Assembly (NCBI RefSeq): GCF_014205225.1
Contig: NZ_JACHNB010000001.1
Span: 10,025,501 to 10,089,500 of the forward strand
Direction of reading: 5' to 3'
DNA: 64,000 nucleotides
Source: Actinoplanes octamycinicus
Lineage (GTDB): Bacteria > Actinomycetota > Actinomycetes > Mycobacteriales > Micromonosporaceae
Of this stretch, positions 29,754-39,443 are shown in pieces (the first letter of the stretch is position 1; every line of letters starts with the position of its first letter). Position numbers and translations under genes: made by a program. The notes below the pieces were generated by a model. The model was not told the DNA's origin, ran no database searches, and was given only the letters and a program-made list of their open reading frames with translations.

Positions 29754-31811
29754 TCAGGCGTCGATCGTCTCTTGGTCGATCCGGCCGGCAGCCTCGATCA
29801 ACCAGTTCTTCCGGGGTTCGACCCGCTCACCCATCAGCAGCTCCAGGGTGGCCTCGGCCCGCTCGGCGTCCTCGATGGTGATCCGCCGGACGGTGCGGGC
29901 GGCCGGGTTCATCGTGGTGTCCCACAGCTCGTCGGCGTCCATCTCGCCGAGGCCCTTGAACCGGGGCACCGGTTTCTGGACCTGCTTGCCGGAGCGCTCC
30001 AGCCGGCTGACGGTGCTCTCCATCTCCTGCTGGGTGTATGTGTAGAGGGTCTCCGAGCTGCGGCCCTTGGTGACCACCTTGTGCAGCGGCGGCATCGCGG
30101 CGAACAGCCGGCCGTGCTCGATCACCGGGCGCATGTATTTCGCGAACAGGGTGATCAGCAGGGTCCGGATGTGCGAGCCGTCGACGTCGGCGTCCGCCAT
30201 GATCATGACGCGGCCGTAGCGCATCGCGCCGATCTCGAAGGTGCGGCCCGAGCCGGCCCCGAGCACCTGCACGATCGCCGAGCACTCGGCGTTGTCCAGG
30301 ACCTGCTGGAGGCTGGCTTTCTGGACGTTGAGGATCTTGCCGCGGATCGGCAGCAGCGCCTGATATTCCGAGGAGCGGGCCATCCGGGCGGTGCCCAGCG
30401 CCGAGTCACCCTCGACGATGAACAGCTCGGAGCGGTCGATCCCGATCGCCCGGCAGTCCACCAGCTTGGCCGGCATCGACGCGCCCTCCAGGGCGGTCTT
30501 GCGCCGGGCCGCGTCCTTCTGCTGTTTCTGGGTGAGCCGGACGCGGGCCGCGTCGACCACTTTCTGCAGGACCGTGCGGGCCTCGGCCTTGGTGCGCCGG
30601 CCGTCGATCCACTCCTTCAGGTACGCCTCGACCAGCGTCTGCATCACCCGGGTGATGCCGGCCGTGGACAGCTCGTCCTTGGTCTGCGAGGTGAACTGCG
30701 GCTCCGGCACCCGCACGTGGATGACCGCGGTCATGCCCTCCAGGAAGTCGTCCAGGACGGGCGGCTCCTCCTTGGGCTTGAGCAGACCCCGCGCGTTGCG
30801 GATGGCGTCGGTGAGCGCCCGGGTGAGCGCCCGCTCGAAGCCCTTGCGGTGGGTGCCGCCGTGCACGTTGCGGATCGTGTTGGTGAAGCACTCGACGGTG
30901 CGCTCGTAACCGGTCCCCCAGCGGAAGGCGACCTCCACCTGGGCCTCGCGGACCACGTTCGACTGCATGACGCCGTTGGCGTCGGCCGCGTTCTCCTTGT
31001 AGGTGCCGGCGCCGGTCACCATCAGGATCCCGGAGACCGGCTTGTCGGCGGCCGGGGTGAGGAACTCCACCATGTCGGTGAGCCCGTTGGGGTAGTGGAA
31101 CGTCTCGGTGGCCGGCTCCTCGGCGGTCGCGTCGAAGAGCGTGAACTGCACCCCGGCGACCAGGAACGCGGTGTTGCGCAGCTTGGACCGGACCGCCTCG
31201 ACGTCGAGGCGGGCGCCGCTCTCGAAGTACCGCGCGTCGTACCAGTACCGGGTCGAGGTGCCGGTGGGCTCGCCGCGTTTCATCCGGCGGACGACCCGCA
31301 GGCCGGGCGCCGGGGTGAACGGCGCGTCCGGCCCGGGGCCGGCGAAGACGCCGGGCACGCCGCGCTGGAACGAGATCTCGTGCACCTTGCCGTCGCGCTT
31401 GACGGTGACGTCGTAGCGCAGCGAGAGCGCGTTGACCGCGGAGGCGCCGACGCCGTGCAGGCCGCCGGACGCCTTGTAACCGGAGCCGCCGAACTTGCCG
31501 CCGGCGTGCAGCCGGGTGAGCACCAGCTCGACGCCGCTCAGGCCGCTCTTGGCGTGCACATCGGTCGGGATGCCCCGGCCGTCGTCGTCGACCTGGACCG
31601 AGCCGTCGCTGTGCAGCGTGACGGCGATCTTGGTGGCGTGGCCACCGACGCCCTCGTCGGTGCAGTTGTCGATGATCTCGTTCGCCAGGTGGTTGATGCC
31701 CCGGCTGTCGGTGGACCCGATGTACATCCCTGGGCGTTTCCGGACAGCGTCCAGCCCTTCCAGGTGCGTGAGGTCGTCAGCCCCGTACAAGGTCTCTGGC
31801 TGTGCGGTCAC
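29754..31811 (-). CDS. parE: DNA topoisomerase IV subunit B (ParE type)
   Basis: About 685 aa from GTG (MTAQPETLYGADDLTHLEGL), with GGGAG 9 nt upstream. The GHKL ATPase site is intact: ANEIIDNCTDEG, DDGRGIPTDVH, and the lid ASGGLHGVGASAVNALS. The TOPRIM part has EGDSALGTARMARSSEYQ and the PIRGKILNVQKA segment, with acids in MADADVDGSHI. It provides ATP-driven strand passage with ParC. The frame remains open upstream for 268 codons, but that stretch is antisense to a cyclase gene region and not part of the protein. Confidence 0.9.
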   Translation of the reverse strand: MTAQPETLYGADDLTHLEGLDAVRKRPGMYIGSTDSRGINHLANEIIDNCTDEGVGGHATKIAVTLHSDGSVQVDDDGRGIPTDVHAKSGLSGVELVLTRLHAGGKFGGSGYKASGGLHGVGASAVNALSLRYDVTVKRDGKVHEISFQRGVPGVFAGPGPDAPFTPAPGLRVVRRMKRGEPTGTSTRYWYDARYFESGARLDVEAVRSKLRNTAFLVAGVQFTLFDATAEEPATETFHYPNGLTDMVEFLTPAADKPVSGILMVTGAGTYKENAADANGVMQSNVVREAQVEVAFRWGTGYERTVECFTNTIRNVHGGTHRKGFERALTRALTDAIRNARGLLKPKEEPPVLDDFLEGMTAVIHVRVPEPQFTSQTKDELSTAGITRVMQTLVEAYLKEWIDGRRTKAEARTVLQKVVDAARVRLTQKQQKDAARRKTALEGASMPAKLVDCRAIGIDRSELFIVEGDSALGTARMARSSEYQALLPIRGKILNVQKASLQQVLDNAECSAIVQVLGAGSGRTFEIGAMRYGRVMIMADADVDGSHIRTLLITLFAKYMRPVIEHGRLFAAMPPLHKVVTKGRSSETLYTYTQQEMESTVSRLERSGKQVQKPVPRFKGLGEMDADELWDTTMNPAARTVRRITIEDAERAEATLELLMGERVEPRKNWLIEAAGRIDQETIDA

Positions 31812-31945
31812 GAGGCGGCACTCCCGGTCGGCCAAGGTGGTCAAGGACGGCGCGAGCCTACCCGGAGCCTCCGACACTTCTGCCCCAGGCGAGCCAGGTC
31901 TTGACCAGCTAGGCCGAAAATTCGGGAAAAAGGTTACAAAAAACG

Positions 31946-32554
31946 CTAGCGGACCCCCACCAACCGGGCAGACTGGGGCTGTAGCGCGCGCCACAGGTCC
32001 AGCGGGTACGACTTGCCCGGCACCGACACCGGTGGCAGCTCCTGATAGGCGATCAGCGCGTCGGTGACCTCCCGGGTGGCCGAGCAGACCACCACCGTGT
32101 CGTGCGGGGCGTAAGCCTGCAGCCGGGCCGCGGTGCTCACCACGCTGCCGCTGATCATCCCGTACCCCCCGTCGAAGGCCATCAGCGGATCGACGATCAC
32201 CTCGCCGGTGGCCAGCCCCACCCGGGTCCGCACACGGTGCCTGCCGGCCAGGAGACGCCCCCTCAACGTCTCCTGGACCGACAGGCCCGCGCGCACCGCC
32301 GAGGCGGCCGCCTCCGGCTCGAAGCCGTCCTCGCCGGCGCCGAACACCGCCATCACCGCGTCCCCCACGTACTTCTCGACGATGCCGCCACAGTCCCGGA
32401 CCACGTCGGCCACCGCCGAGAAGTAGTCCCGTTGCAGCGCCCGCACCTCCGCGCAGTCCAGCCGGTCCACCAGTGCGGTGAAGCCGACTATGTCGATGAA
32501 CAGCACGGTCACGGTCTGGCGCCGCTCCTGAACGGCGACGGTGATGGTGGTCAT
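31946..32554 (-). CDS. Class III nucleotide cyclase homologue, altered active site
   Basis: 202 aa, a stand-alone cyclase homology domain. Metal-binding Asp21 (FIDIVGFT) and Asp65 (KYVGDAVMAVFG) are kept, as is Arg144 in STAARL. The transition-state Asn is Ser140 (SVVSTAARL instead of VVNTAARL), and the usual substrate-defining Asp position is Met133. The enzyme may be weak, inactive, or use a different nucleotide. GGGGGAG lies before the ATG. It diverges from a large AAA/LuxR regulator; in related proteins cyclase, AAA and TPR parts are fused, so the pair may be functionally linked. Confidence 0.82.
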   Translation of the reverse strand: MTTITVAVQERRQTVTVLFIDIVGFTALVDRLDCAEVRALQRDYFSAVADVVRDCGGIVEKYVGDAVMAVFGAGEDGFEPEAAASAVRAGLSVQETLRGRLLAGRHRVRTRVGLATGEVIVDPLMAFDGGYGMISGSVVSTAARLQAYAPHDTVVVCSATREVTDALIAYQELPPVSVPGKSYPLDLWRALQPQSARLVGVR

Positions 32555-32729
32555 GTCTCACGCTCCCCCAGATCACTGCGTTGACCGGGAGTACGGTGCC
32601 AGCCCGGCTCCACATGCGGATCCGCAGAACGACGTATCTGTGACAGCATCAACACTCGTCATTTTTGTGACGCAGAACAGTCCGAACCGACGACAACGTG
32701 CTAGTCGCTTTCGCATTAGGCTGCCGGTC

Positions 32730-35537
32730 ATGGCCAGCCAGGGGGACGACGGGCCGCTTGTCGGACGCACCGGCACGCTGGCCGATATCCAGTCCTGCCT
32801 GCGCAGTGTCGGTCCTGGTGGGACCGCCGCGGTGTTCCTCACCGGGGAGAGCGGCGTCGGCAAGAGCCGGCTGCTGCGGGAGACCGCCGACGCGCTGCGC
32901 GGCGGGGAGTTCGCGGTGCTCGTCGGCACCTGTCTGGACATCGGCGACGCGTCCCCGCTGCACCCGGTGCTGCAGGCGCTGCGCCGGCACGACGGCGGCG
33001 GACCGGCCACCGTGGCCGACGACCCCGGTGCGCTGCTCGACCGGGTCTCCCGCGACCTGCGGGCGATCGCCGGCGACCAGCGGCTGCTGCTGGTCCTCGA
33101 CGATCTGCAGTGGGCCGATCGGAGCACCCGCCAGCTGCTGCTCTACCTGCTCGCCGGTCTGGGCGACGTGCGGGTGTCGGTGCTGGCCGCGATCCGCGCC
33201 GAGGCCCTGCACGGCACCCACCCGCTGCGCCGGGTGCTGGCCGAGCTGCGCCGGTTGCGCTCGGTCCGGGTGGTCGACCTGGCCCCGCTGAACCAGGAGC
33301 AGACCCAGGAGCTGGTCAGCGCGATCGCCGGGGACGTGGCGGGCGAGGACGCCGACCGGGTCTACAAGCGCAGCGGCGGCAACCCGTTCGTGGTCGAGGA
33401 GCTCGCCCGCGACCTGCGCGACGGCCGGGTCGAGCTGTCCGACACGCTGCGCGAGATCTTCCTGGCCCGGGTCGACGAGCTGCCGGTCAACGCGCACGCC
33501 GTGGTGCACGCGGTGGCCGCCGGCGTCGAGCCGGTCGAGCACGACGTGCTGGCCCGGGTGGTCCGGCTGCCCGAGGACGAGCTGCTGGAGGCGATCCGCG
33601 CCGCGGTCGCCCACCGGTTCGTGGTCGGCGACACCGAGGGCTACCGGTTGCGGCACCGGCTGGTCGCCGAGGTGCTGGAGCAGGAGGTGCTGCCGGCCGA
33701 GGCGGCCGCTCTGCACCGGCGCTACGCGGAGGCCCTGGAGACACCGGACGGCGAGGCGGACCATGCCCGCCTGGCCCATCACTGGCAGCGCGCCGGTGTG
33801 CCGTCCCGGGCGCTGCCGTCGGTGATCGCCGCGGCCCGCTCGGCCGAGAGCCTGTACGGCTTCGCCGAGGCGCACCGGCACTGGACCATCGCGCTGCGGC
33901 TGACCGCCGAGGACGCGCCCGAGCGCACCGAGCTGCTCGGGCACGCCGCCGAGTCGGCCCACCAGTGCGGTGAGCACCTGCTGGCGCTGGCCCGGCTGGA
34001 GGAGCTGGCCGGCCGCACGGACGCGCCCGGCGAGTGCGAGCTGCACCTGCGCCGGGCCCGCTACCTGGCCGCCACCGGCCGCTCGGAGACCGCCGAGCGG
34101 GAGTACGAGCTGGCCTTGCGGGCCCCGGACTGCACGCCCGCGCAGCGCGCCTCGGCCGCCTCCTTCCTCGCCGAGTTGCTGCTGCACCTGGGGCGTTATG
34201 CCGACGCCAACCAGCGCGCCCGGGACGCCCTGGAGCTGGCCGCGGTCAACGGGTCGACCGCGGACCTGGTCCGGGCGAGCGCCGCGCTGGGCTTCAGCGA
34301 GGCATTCCGCGAGGACCCGGACAACGGCCTCGCGGTGATCCGGCACGCCGTGGAGATCGCCGAGCGGTCCGGCCACCCGGACGATCTCGGCTGCGCCTAC
34401 CTGCACCTCGCCGAGCTGCTCACCGGCCCGCTGCACAACATCGAGGAGGGCGTGCTGGTCGCCCGCCGGGGCGCCGAGCAGCTGGCCGCGCGCGGGGTGG
34501 GCCGCACCTATCAGACCCGCCTGCTCGCGATCGCCGGCAACGGGCTGTTCCGGATCGGCCAGTGGGCCGAGGCGGACACCATGCTGGAGGCCGCGATGCG
34601 GCACCGCCCGTCCGGCGCCGACGCGGTCGAGCTGCTGCTGGCCCGCTGCCGGCTCTGGGTGAACTTCGGCGAGGTGGACAACGCCCGCCGGGACCTGGAC
34701 GCGGCCGCCACGCTGCTGGCCGGCGGCGGCGCCCGGCACGTGCTGCCGATGCTCACCCTGCGGGCCGGCCTGGCGATCTGGCAGAAGGAGCACGCCACCG
34801 CGCGCGCCGCGGTGCAGCGCGCGCTGACCGAGACCCGCTCCGACGACCTGGTCCTGCTCGGCGTCCTGGCCTGGCACGGCCTGCGCGCCGAGGCGGAGGC
34901 GCACGCGGACGGCGCCCCGGTCGACCCGGGCGCGCTGCGCCGGCTCAAGACCGTGGTCAGCCGGGTGGAGTCCAGCGCGGCGAACGCCGCACCCGAGGTC
35001 CGCAGCGTGCTCGACGGTTACCTGGCGCTGTCCGCCGCCGAGCTGAGCCGGGTCGAGGACCGGCCGGACCCGGAGCTGTGGGCGCGGACGGCGACCATCT
35101 GGGACCGCCACCAGCCGTACCCGGCGGCCTACTCCCGCCTGCGGCACGCCGAGGTGGCGCTGCAGCGCAAGGGCCGGCGGGCCGCCGCGATCGCGGGGCT
35201 GCGCCAGGCGTACGCGACGGTGATCGCGATGGGCGCTCGCCCCATGGCGAACGAGATCAAGGGGATCGCCCAGCGGTTCCGGGTCTCGCTGACCGACGAC
35301 GCGGACACCGTGGCGATGGTGCCGCCGGACCCGGATGCCGGCGACGAGCTCGCCGTTCTCACCCAGCGGGAGCGCGAGGTGCTGGCCGCGGTCGCCGAGG
35401 GCTTGACGAACAGGGAGATCGGTGAGTTGCTCTTCATCAGCGAGCGCACCGTCGGCGTGCACCTCGGCCACATCTTCGACAAACTCCAGGTACGTACCCG
35501 CGTGCAAGCCAGCAGGGTCTATCTAACAGCTGCCTGA
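32730..35537 (+). CDS. Large AAA/LuxR-family transcriptional regulator
   Basis: About 935 aa from ATG (MASQGDDGPLVGRTGTLADI). The AAA domain has Walker A GESGVGKSRLL (about 37-47) and Walker B LLLVLDDLQWADRST. A TPR-like helical body follows. The LuxR helix-turn-helix is LTQREREVLAAVAEGLTNRE with ISERTVGVHLGHIFDKLQ at the end. It should be an ATP-gated activator. A divergent cyclase homologue lies 175 bp away. The first ATG with family similarity was used; upstream reading adds unlike sequence. Confidence 0.88.
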   Translation: MASQGDDGPLVGRTGTLADIQSCLRSVGPGGTAAVFLTGESGVGKSRLLRETADALRGGEFAVLVGTCLDIGDASPLHPVLQALRRHDGGGPATVADDPGALLDRVSRDLRAIAGDQRLLLVLDDLQWADRSTRQLLLYLLAGLGDVRVSVLAAIRAEALHGTHPLRRVLAELRRLRSVRVVDLAPLNQEQTQELVSAIAGDVAGEDADRVYKRSGGNPFVVEELARDLRDGRVELSDTLREIFLARVDELPVNAHAVVHAVAAGVEPVEHDVLARVVRLPEDELLEAIRAAVAHRFVVGDTEGYRLRHRLVAEVLEQEVLPAEAAALHRRYAEALETPDGEADHARLAHHWQRAGVPSRALPSVIAAARSAESLYGFAEAHRHWTIALRLTAEDAPERTELLGHAAESAHQCGEHLLALARLEELAGRTDAPGECELHLRRARYLAATGRSETAEREYELALRAPDCTPAQRASAASFLAELLLHLGRYADANQRARDALELAAVNGSTADLVRASAALGFSEAFREDPDNGLAVIRHAVEIAERSGHPDDLGCAYLHLAELLTGPLHNIEEGVLVARRGAEQLAARGVGRTYQTRLLAIAGNGLFRIGQWAEADTMLEAAMRHRPSGADAVELLLARCRLWVNFGEVDNARRDLDAAATLLAGGGARHVLPMLTLRAGLAIWQKEHATARAAVQRALTETRSDDLVLLGVLAWHGLRAEAEAHADGAPVDPGALRRLKTVVSRVESSAANAAPEVRSVLDGYLALSAAELSRVEDRPDPELWARTATIWDRHQPYPAAYSRLRHAEVALQRKGRRAAAIAGLRQAYATVIAMGARPMANEIKGIAQRFRVSLTDDADTVAMVPPDPDAGDELAVLTQREREVLAAVAEGLTNREIGELLFISERTVGVHLGHIFDKLQVRTRVQASRVYLTAA

Positions 35538-35634
35538 CCAGGCGATCGTTATCCCGCCGTGACTTACGTACGCGGAATACGTCGTTCTACCGATCCCCCC
35601 GTACGCCGCCTTTGAAAGGCTGTGGTCACGGGGG

Positions 35635-35670
35635 AGCACCGCCCGGTGGTTCACACCACCGGGCGGTGCT
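35635..35670 (+). terminator. Strong terminator after the LuxR regulator
   Basis: A perfect 16-bp stem, AGCACCGCCCGGTGGT (35635-35650) with ACCACCGGGCGGTGCT (35655-35670), closes a TCAC loop about 100 bp past the regulator stop and 40 bp before the next gene. Confidence 0.85.
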
Positions 35671-35710
35671 GGGGGCCCTCCGCTATTTCGCAAGTCCCGT
35701 GGAGGATCCG

Positions 35711-36481
35711 ATGACCCAGCCGATCTGGGGGCCAGTGCAGCTCCAGATGTCCACGATCCTGCAGGAGCACCCGGACGACGTGCCCGCCGTCGTCGACCAG
35801 CTCACCAAACTGCAGGACGTTCTCTGTCAGGTGCCACCGTTGCTGAACGGCAACCCGCTGGCCGATTTCAACAAGCTGTACCTCACGATCACCGAGAACG
35901 TGCTGGACCGGCTCTACGCGGGCAAGTTCAAGGATCCGGCGTTCCTGTCCCGGCTGGACGTCGAGTTCGCCGCGCGTTACTTCGACGCGCTGCGCTACTG
36001 GACCGAGGGCAGCCCGGCCTGTCCCGGCGTCTGGGCCGGCCTGTTCAGCCGGATCCCCGGGCCGGACGCGCGCCCGCTGCCGTCCGCGGTCGCCGGGGTC
36101 AACGCGCACATCAACTTCGACCTGCCGTTCGCGCTGGTCACCACGTTCGACCACCTGGGCACCGACCCGATCGACGGCAGCGACCAGCACCACGACTACC
36201 TGCAGGTCAACGACATCTTCGCGGAGGAGATCCCGGGTCTGCGCCGCGGCTATCTGGACCGCTGGCAGCTGCTCATCGACACGATGAACGGCGACCTGGA
36301 CGACTGGTGGCAGGGCGAGATGGTGGAGTACACCCGCAACGTCGCCTGGCGCAACGCGCAGAAGATCTGGGCCATCCGGTACGACCTGGGCGCCCTCGAC
36401 TCGGAGCGCCGGCGGCTCGACCGAACCGCCACCGGCCTGGGCAAACTCCTGCTCTCGCCGTTCGCCGACTTCCTCCAGTGA
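35711..36481 (+). CDS. DUF5995 family protein
   Basis: 256 aa with GGAGG 5 nt before the ATG. The helical, His/Asp-rich pattern (NKLYLTITENVLDRL; AGVNAHINFDLPFALVTTFD; SDQHHDYLQVNDIFAEEIPG) matches DUF5995. The clustered His, Asp and Glu residues at about 140-180 could bind a metal, as in some all-helical oxygenase-like folds, but no reaction is known. There is no signal peptide. It is convergent with a lipoprotein gene and the stops are adjacent. Confidence 0.7.
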   Translation: MTQPIWGPVQLQMSTILQEHPDDVPAVVDQLTKLQDVLCQVPPLLNGNPLADFNKLYLTITENVLDRLYAGKFKDPAFLSRLDVEFAARYFDALRYWTEGSPACPGVWAGLFSRIPGPDARPLPSAVAGVNAHINFDLPFALVTTFDHLGTDPIDGSDQHHDYLQVNDIFAEEIPGLRRGYLDRWQLLIDTMNGDLDDWWQGEMVEYTRNVAWRNAQKIWAIRYDLGALDSERRRLDRTATGLGKLLLSPFADFLQ

Positions 36482-36964
36482 CTACTTCTTGAGGACGATC
36501 AGCCGGGCTGCGGTGTCCACGCCACCGACCGCGACCTCCGCGCCGGTCCGCAGCGCCGCCCGGTCGACCGCCTCGCGCTCCTGCACGATCCGCAGCGGAT
36601 CGCCGTAGGTCCAGGTCAGCTTGAACCCGTCGGTGGAGACCACGGTCAGGCCCTTGTCGTCCACCGCGGTGATCTTGCCGCGCTGCACCACGATCGTCTT
36701 CGTCGCGTCCTTGACCTGCACGGTCACCTCGCCGTGCAGGGCGTTCCTGCGCAGCAGCTTGCGGACCACCCGGGGCCGGACCTGGTCACCCTTGCCGGTC
36801 GCGGCCGGCGCCGGGTCGTCCTCGGTGCTGAACCCCACCTCCTGAAGCGCGACCGCTTCGGAAGCCACATCGGTCTCCGTCTGCTCCGGCGCGGCTGCGC
36901 CGCATCCGGCCAGGGCGAGGGTCAGGGTCGCGGCGACGATCAGGGCTTTCCCGCTTCGATTCAT
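36482..36964 (-). CDS. Putative lipoprotein in a two-component operon
   Basis: 160 aa. A signal peptide (MNRSGKALIVAATLTLALAG) ends in lipobox LAGC, so it should be anchored outside. The body has a beta-rich, possibly OB-like domain (GEVTVQVKDATKTIVVQRGK). It follows the histidine kinase by 35 bp on the same strand and is probably co-transcribed. A sensor-accessory role is possible but unproven. Confidence 0.75.
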   Translation of the reverse strand: MNRSGKALIVAATLTLALAGCGAAAPEQTETDVASEAVALQEVGFSTEDDPAPAATGKGDQVRPRVVRKLLRRNALHGEVTVQVKDATKTIVVQRGKITAVDDKGLTVVSTDGFKLTWTYGDPLRIVQEREAVDRAALRTGAEVAVGGVDTAARLIVLKK

Positions 36965-36999
36965 GGGTACGAGGTTCCGCCCGCCCCGATCGGCCCACG

Positions 37000-38355
37000 T
37001 CAGCCGATTGTTCGGGTTCGGTAAGGCAGCTCCACCGTGAACCGCGCCCCGCCCTCCGCGGCGTGCCCGGCCTCGATCCGCCCGCCCAGCCGCCCGACCA
37101 GCCGGGCCGCCAGCGCCAGCCCGAGCCCGCTGCCCACCTTGCGGATCCCCCGGTACCGCCGGTTCAGCGCGCCCCGGTCGAAGGCCACCGCCAGGTCGTC
37201 GTCGGTGAAGCCGGGCCCGCCGTCGCGCACCTCGACCACCCCGCCCCGGTCGCCGGCGCGCACCGCCAGCACCAGCGGCGCACCGGACGGGACCACCCGC
37301 AGCGCGTTCTCGCACAGCCCGTCGAGCACCTGCCGGATCCGCCCGGGGTCGGTCGCCACCGTGACCGGGCGGTCCGGCAACTCGACCGCGAGCGCGGGGC
37401 CGTCCGTCCCGCAGCGCGCCGACCAGGCGACGCCCGCCTCCCGGACCAGCTCCACCAGGTCCACCTCGACCACGTCGAGCGGCAGGTCGGCGGCCTCCAG
37501 CCGGGAGAGCACCAGCAGGTCGGAGATCAGCCGGTCGAGCCGGTCGGCCTCGGCGAGCATGGTCGCGCCGGCCTGCGCCACGCCGTCCGCGTCGACCACG
37601 CCGTCGGCGAGCGCTTCGGCATAGCCGCGAATCGTGGACAGCGGCGTACGCAACTCGTGGGAGACCGACAACAGGAAGTCGCGCTCCCGGCCCTCACTCG
37701 TCTGCAACGCCGCGGCCAGCTGATTCACCGCCTCGGCGAGGCGGTGCGCCTCGGCCGGGCCGTGCCGGGCGATCCGCACCGACCGGTCGCCGGCGGCGAG
37801 CCGCCCGGCCGCCGCCGCGGCCAGCTCGATCGGCCGGGTCAGGAAGCGGGCCAGCAGCGCGCCGGCCAGGACCCCGCCGAGCAGGCCGGCCAGCAGCGCC
37901 CACCAGACGCCGCCGAGCACCTGCCACGCGACGCCGGAGTCGGCCGGCCGGGTGAGCACCACGCCGGCGTCCACCCCGGGCAGCGGGCTGCCGGCCACGA
38001 ACGACTCCCGGCCGCCGACCCGGGCCCGCACGTTCACCAGGGCGCCGCCGGTCACCCGGGCGATCACCCGGGGCGGCAGGCCGGGGCGGTCGGCCACGCC
38101 GCGCCGGATCACGTAGATCTCGATGTCGTCCTGGCGCAGCCGCTCGGCGATGTTCTCCCGGACCACCGGGCGCCGGTCGGTGAGCAGCTGCACCGCGATC
38201 GCCGACTTCTCCACCAGCTCGGCGCGGACCTGGGTGTTCACCGACCGCACCGCGACCGGGACGGCGACCAGCGCGGTGATGATCACGGCGACCACCGCGG
38301 TGGCGACGGTGACCAGGACGGCGCGGCCGGTCAGCGTACCGAAGAAGTCACGCAT
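37000..38355 (-). CDS. Membrane sensor histidine kinase
   Basis: 451 aa. Two transmembrane helices (about 13-35 and 145-170) flank an extracytoplasmic sensor domain. A HAMP linker follows (FLTRPIELAAAAAGRLAAGD). The phospho-acceptor His233 lies in SVSHELRTPL, and the ATPase domain has a weakly conserved N box (LCENALRVV), G1 (VRDGGPGF) and G2 (GSGLGLALA). It overlaps the response regulator by 8 bp, so they form one signalling unit. The signal is unknown. Confidence 0.92.
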   Translation of the reverse strand: MRDFFGTLTGRAVLVTVATAVVAVIITALVAVPVAVRSVNTQVRAELVEKSAIAVQLLTDRRPVVRENIAERLRQDDIEIYVIRRGVADRPGLPPRVIARVTGGALVNVRARVGGRESFVAGSPLPGVDAGVVLTRPADSGVAWQVLGGVWWALLAGLLGGVLAGALLARFLTRPIELAAAAAGRLAAGDRSVRIARHGPAEAHRLAEAVNQLAAALQTSEGRERDFLLSVSHELRTPLSTIRGYAEALADGVVDADGVAQAGATMLAEADRLDRLISDLLVLSRLEAADLPLDVVEVDLVELVREAGVAWSARCGTDGPALAVELPDRPVTVATDPGRIRQVLDGLCENALRVVPSGAPLVLAVRAGDRGGVVEVRDGGPGFTDDDLAVAFDRGALNRRYRGIRKVGSGLGLALAARLVGRLGGRIEAGHAAEGGARFTVELPYRTRTIG

Positions 38356-39040
38356 CGGCGGTGTACCCGACGCCGCGCACGGTGCGGATCAGGCTCGCCG
38401 CCCCGCCCAGCTTGGCCCGCACCTGCGCCACGTGCACGTCGACGGTGCGGGTGCCGGCGTGCGACGCGTAGCCCCAGACCGCGGCCAGCAGCTCCTCCCG
38501 GGTGAACACCCGGCCGGGCCGGCCGAGCAGGTGGGCGAGCAGATCGAATTCGGTCGCGGTCAGGGTGAGCGGCGCGTCGTCCAGCCGCGCGGTCCGGCGG
38601 CCCTGGTCGAGCGTCAGGGGGCCGAGTGTGCGCACCCGGTCGGTCTCCGGCGGACCAGCCGCCCGGCGCAGCAGCGCCTTGACCCGGGTGACCAGCTCGC
38701 GCGGGCTGAACGGTTTCGTCACGTAGTCGTCGCCGCCCAGCTCGAGGCCGAGGATCCGGTCCACCTCGTCGTCCCGCGCGGTCAGGAAGATGACCGGGGT
38801 CCAGTCGCCGTCGGCGCGCATCCGCCGGCAGATCTCGGTGCCGTCCAGGCCGGGCAGCGCGATGTCCAGGATGCAGGCGACCGGGCGCAGCCGGCGGGCC
38901 GCGGCCAGGCCGGCCGGGCCGTCGTGCTCGACCTGCACGCCGAAGCCCTCCCGGCTCAGGTAGAGCCGGACCAGGTCGGCGATCGGGCGCTCGTCCTCGA
39001 CCACGAGGACCAGCCCTTTGGCGGCGTCAGTCACGGACAC
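38348..39040 (-). CDS. OmpR-family response regulator
   Basis: 230 aa. The receiver domain has the acidic pocket VVEDE (14-18), phospho-acceptor Asp59 in CILDIALPG, Thr in LTARDD and Lys in VTKPF. The winged helix-turn-helix output has LTATEFDLLAHLLGRPGRV and RTVRGVGYTAD. It is first in the operon with the kinase and lipoprotein. A 403-bp upstream region separates it from the repeat-protein gene. Confidence 0.93.
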   Translation of the reverse strand: MSVTDAAKGLVLVVEDERPIADLVRLYLSREGFGVQVEHDGPAGLAAARRLRPVACILDIALPGLDGTEICRRMRADGDWTPVIFLTARDDEVDRILGLELGGDDYVTKPFSPRELVTRVKALLRRAAGPPETDRVRTLGPLTLDQGRRTARLDDAPLTLTATEFDLLAHLLGRPGRVFTREELLAAVWGYASHAGTRTVDVHVAQVRAKLGGAASLIRTVRGVGYTADA

Positions 39041-39186
39041 ATCATGCCGCTGCCCGGCCCCAGCGTTTGTTCGGGCAACGTAAGGGACACACGCGATCTT
39101 TTCCGAGCAGTCGTTACCTATGATCCTGTTAATCTCCCGGAAATGATCTGAATGCTATTCGATCAGCGCTTTCGTGATCGTTGATT

Positions 39187-39215
39187 TTGATGCAATCATC
39201 CGTACGGACGATACT
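39187..39215 (+). promoter_or_regulatory. Candidate promoter of the repeat-protein cassette
   Basis: TTGATG (39187-39192) and GATACT (39210-39215) stand 17 bp apart in a locally AT-richer stretch (about 39,100-39,330) of the 403-bp gap before 39444. Transcripts would carry a leader of about 220 nt, with a hairpin ATCCCGT/ACGGGAT at 39268-39290. The gap holds no convincing gene. Confidence 0.45.
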
Positions 39216-39443
39216 GACCTCAAATAGATGGTGGAACCCTGAGGTGGACGTCCAGACACTCCTCGTGATCCCGTTTCTGCAGGACGGGATGCACACCGGA
39301 AACCGATCAACCAACTATTAGGGGCCTTGCCGATTATCGGCTGACGAGCCGCAGCGACCGCGACATTCCCATTCGGAGTGCCCGCATGATGCGTCGCGCG
39401 CAGCGGCCGGTGACGGCTGCCTTTGAAGGGGACGACGGGACTT

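Noticed and set aside
39129..39314. Small minus-strand gene of 61 aa in the gap before the repeat protein
   Set aside because: Composition and lack of a ribosome site suggest chance; the region looks like a promoter and leader.
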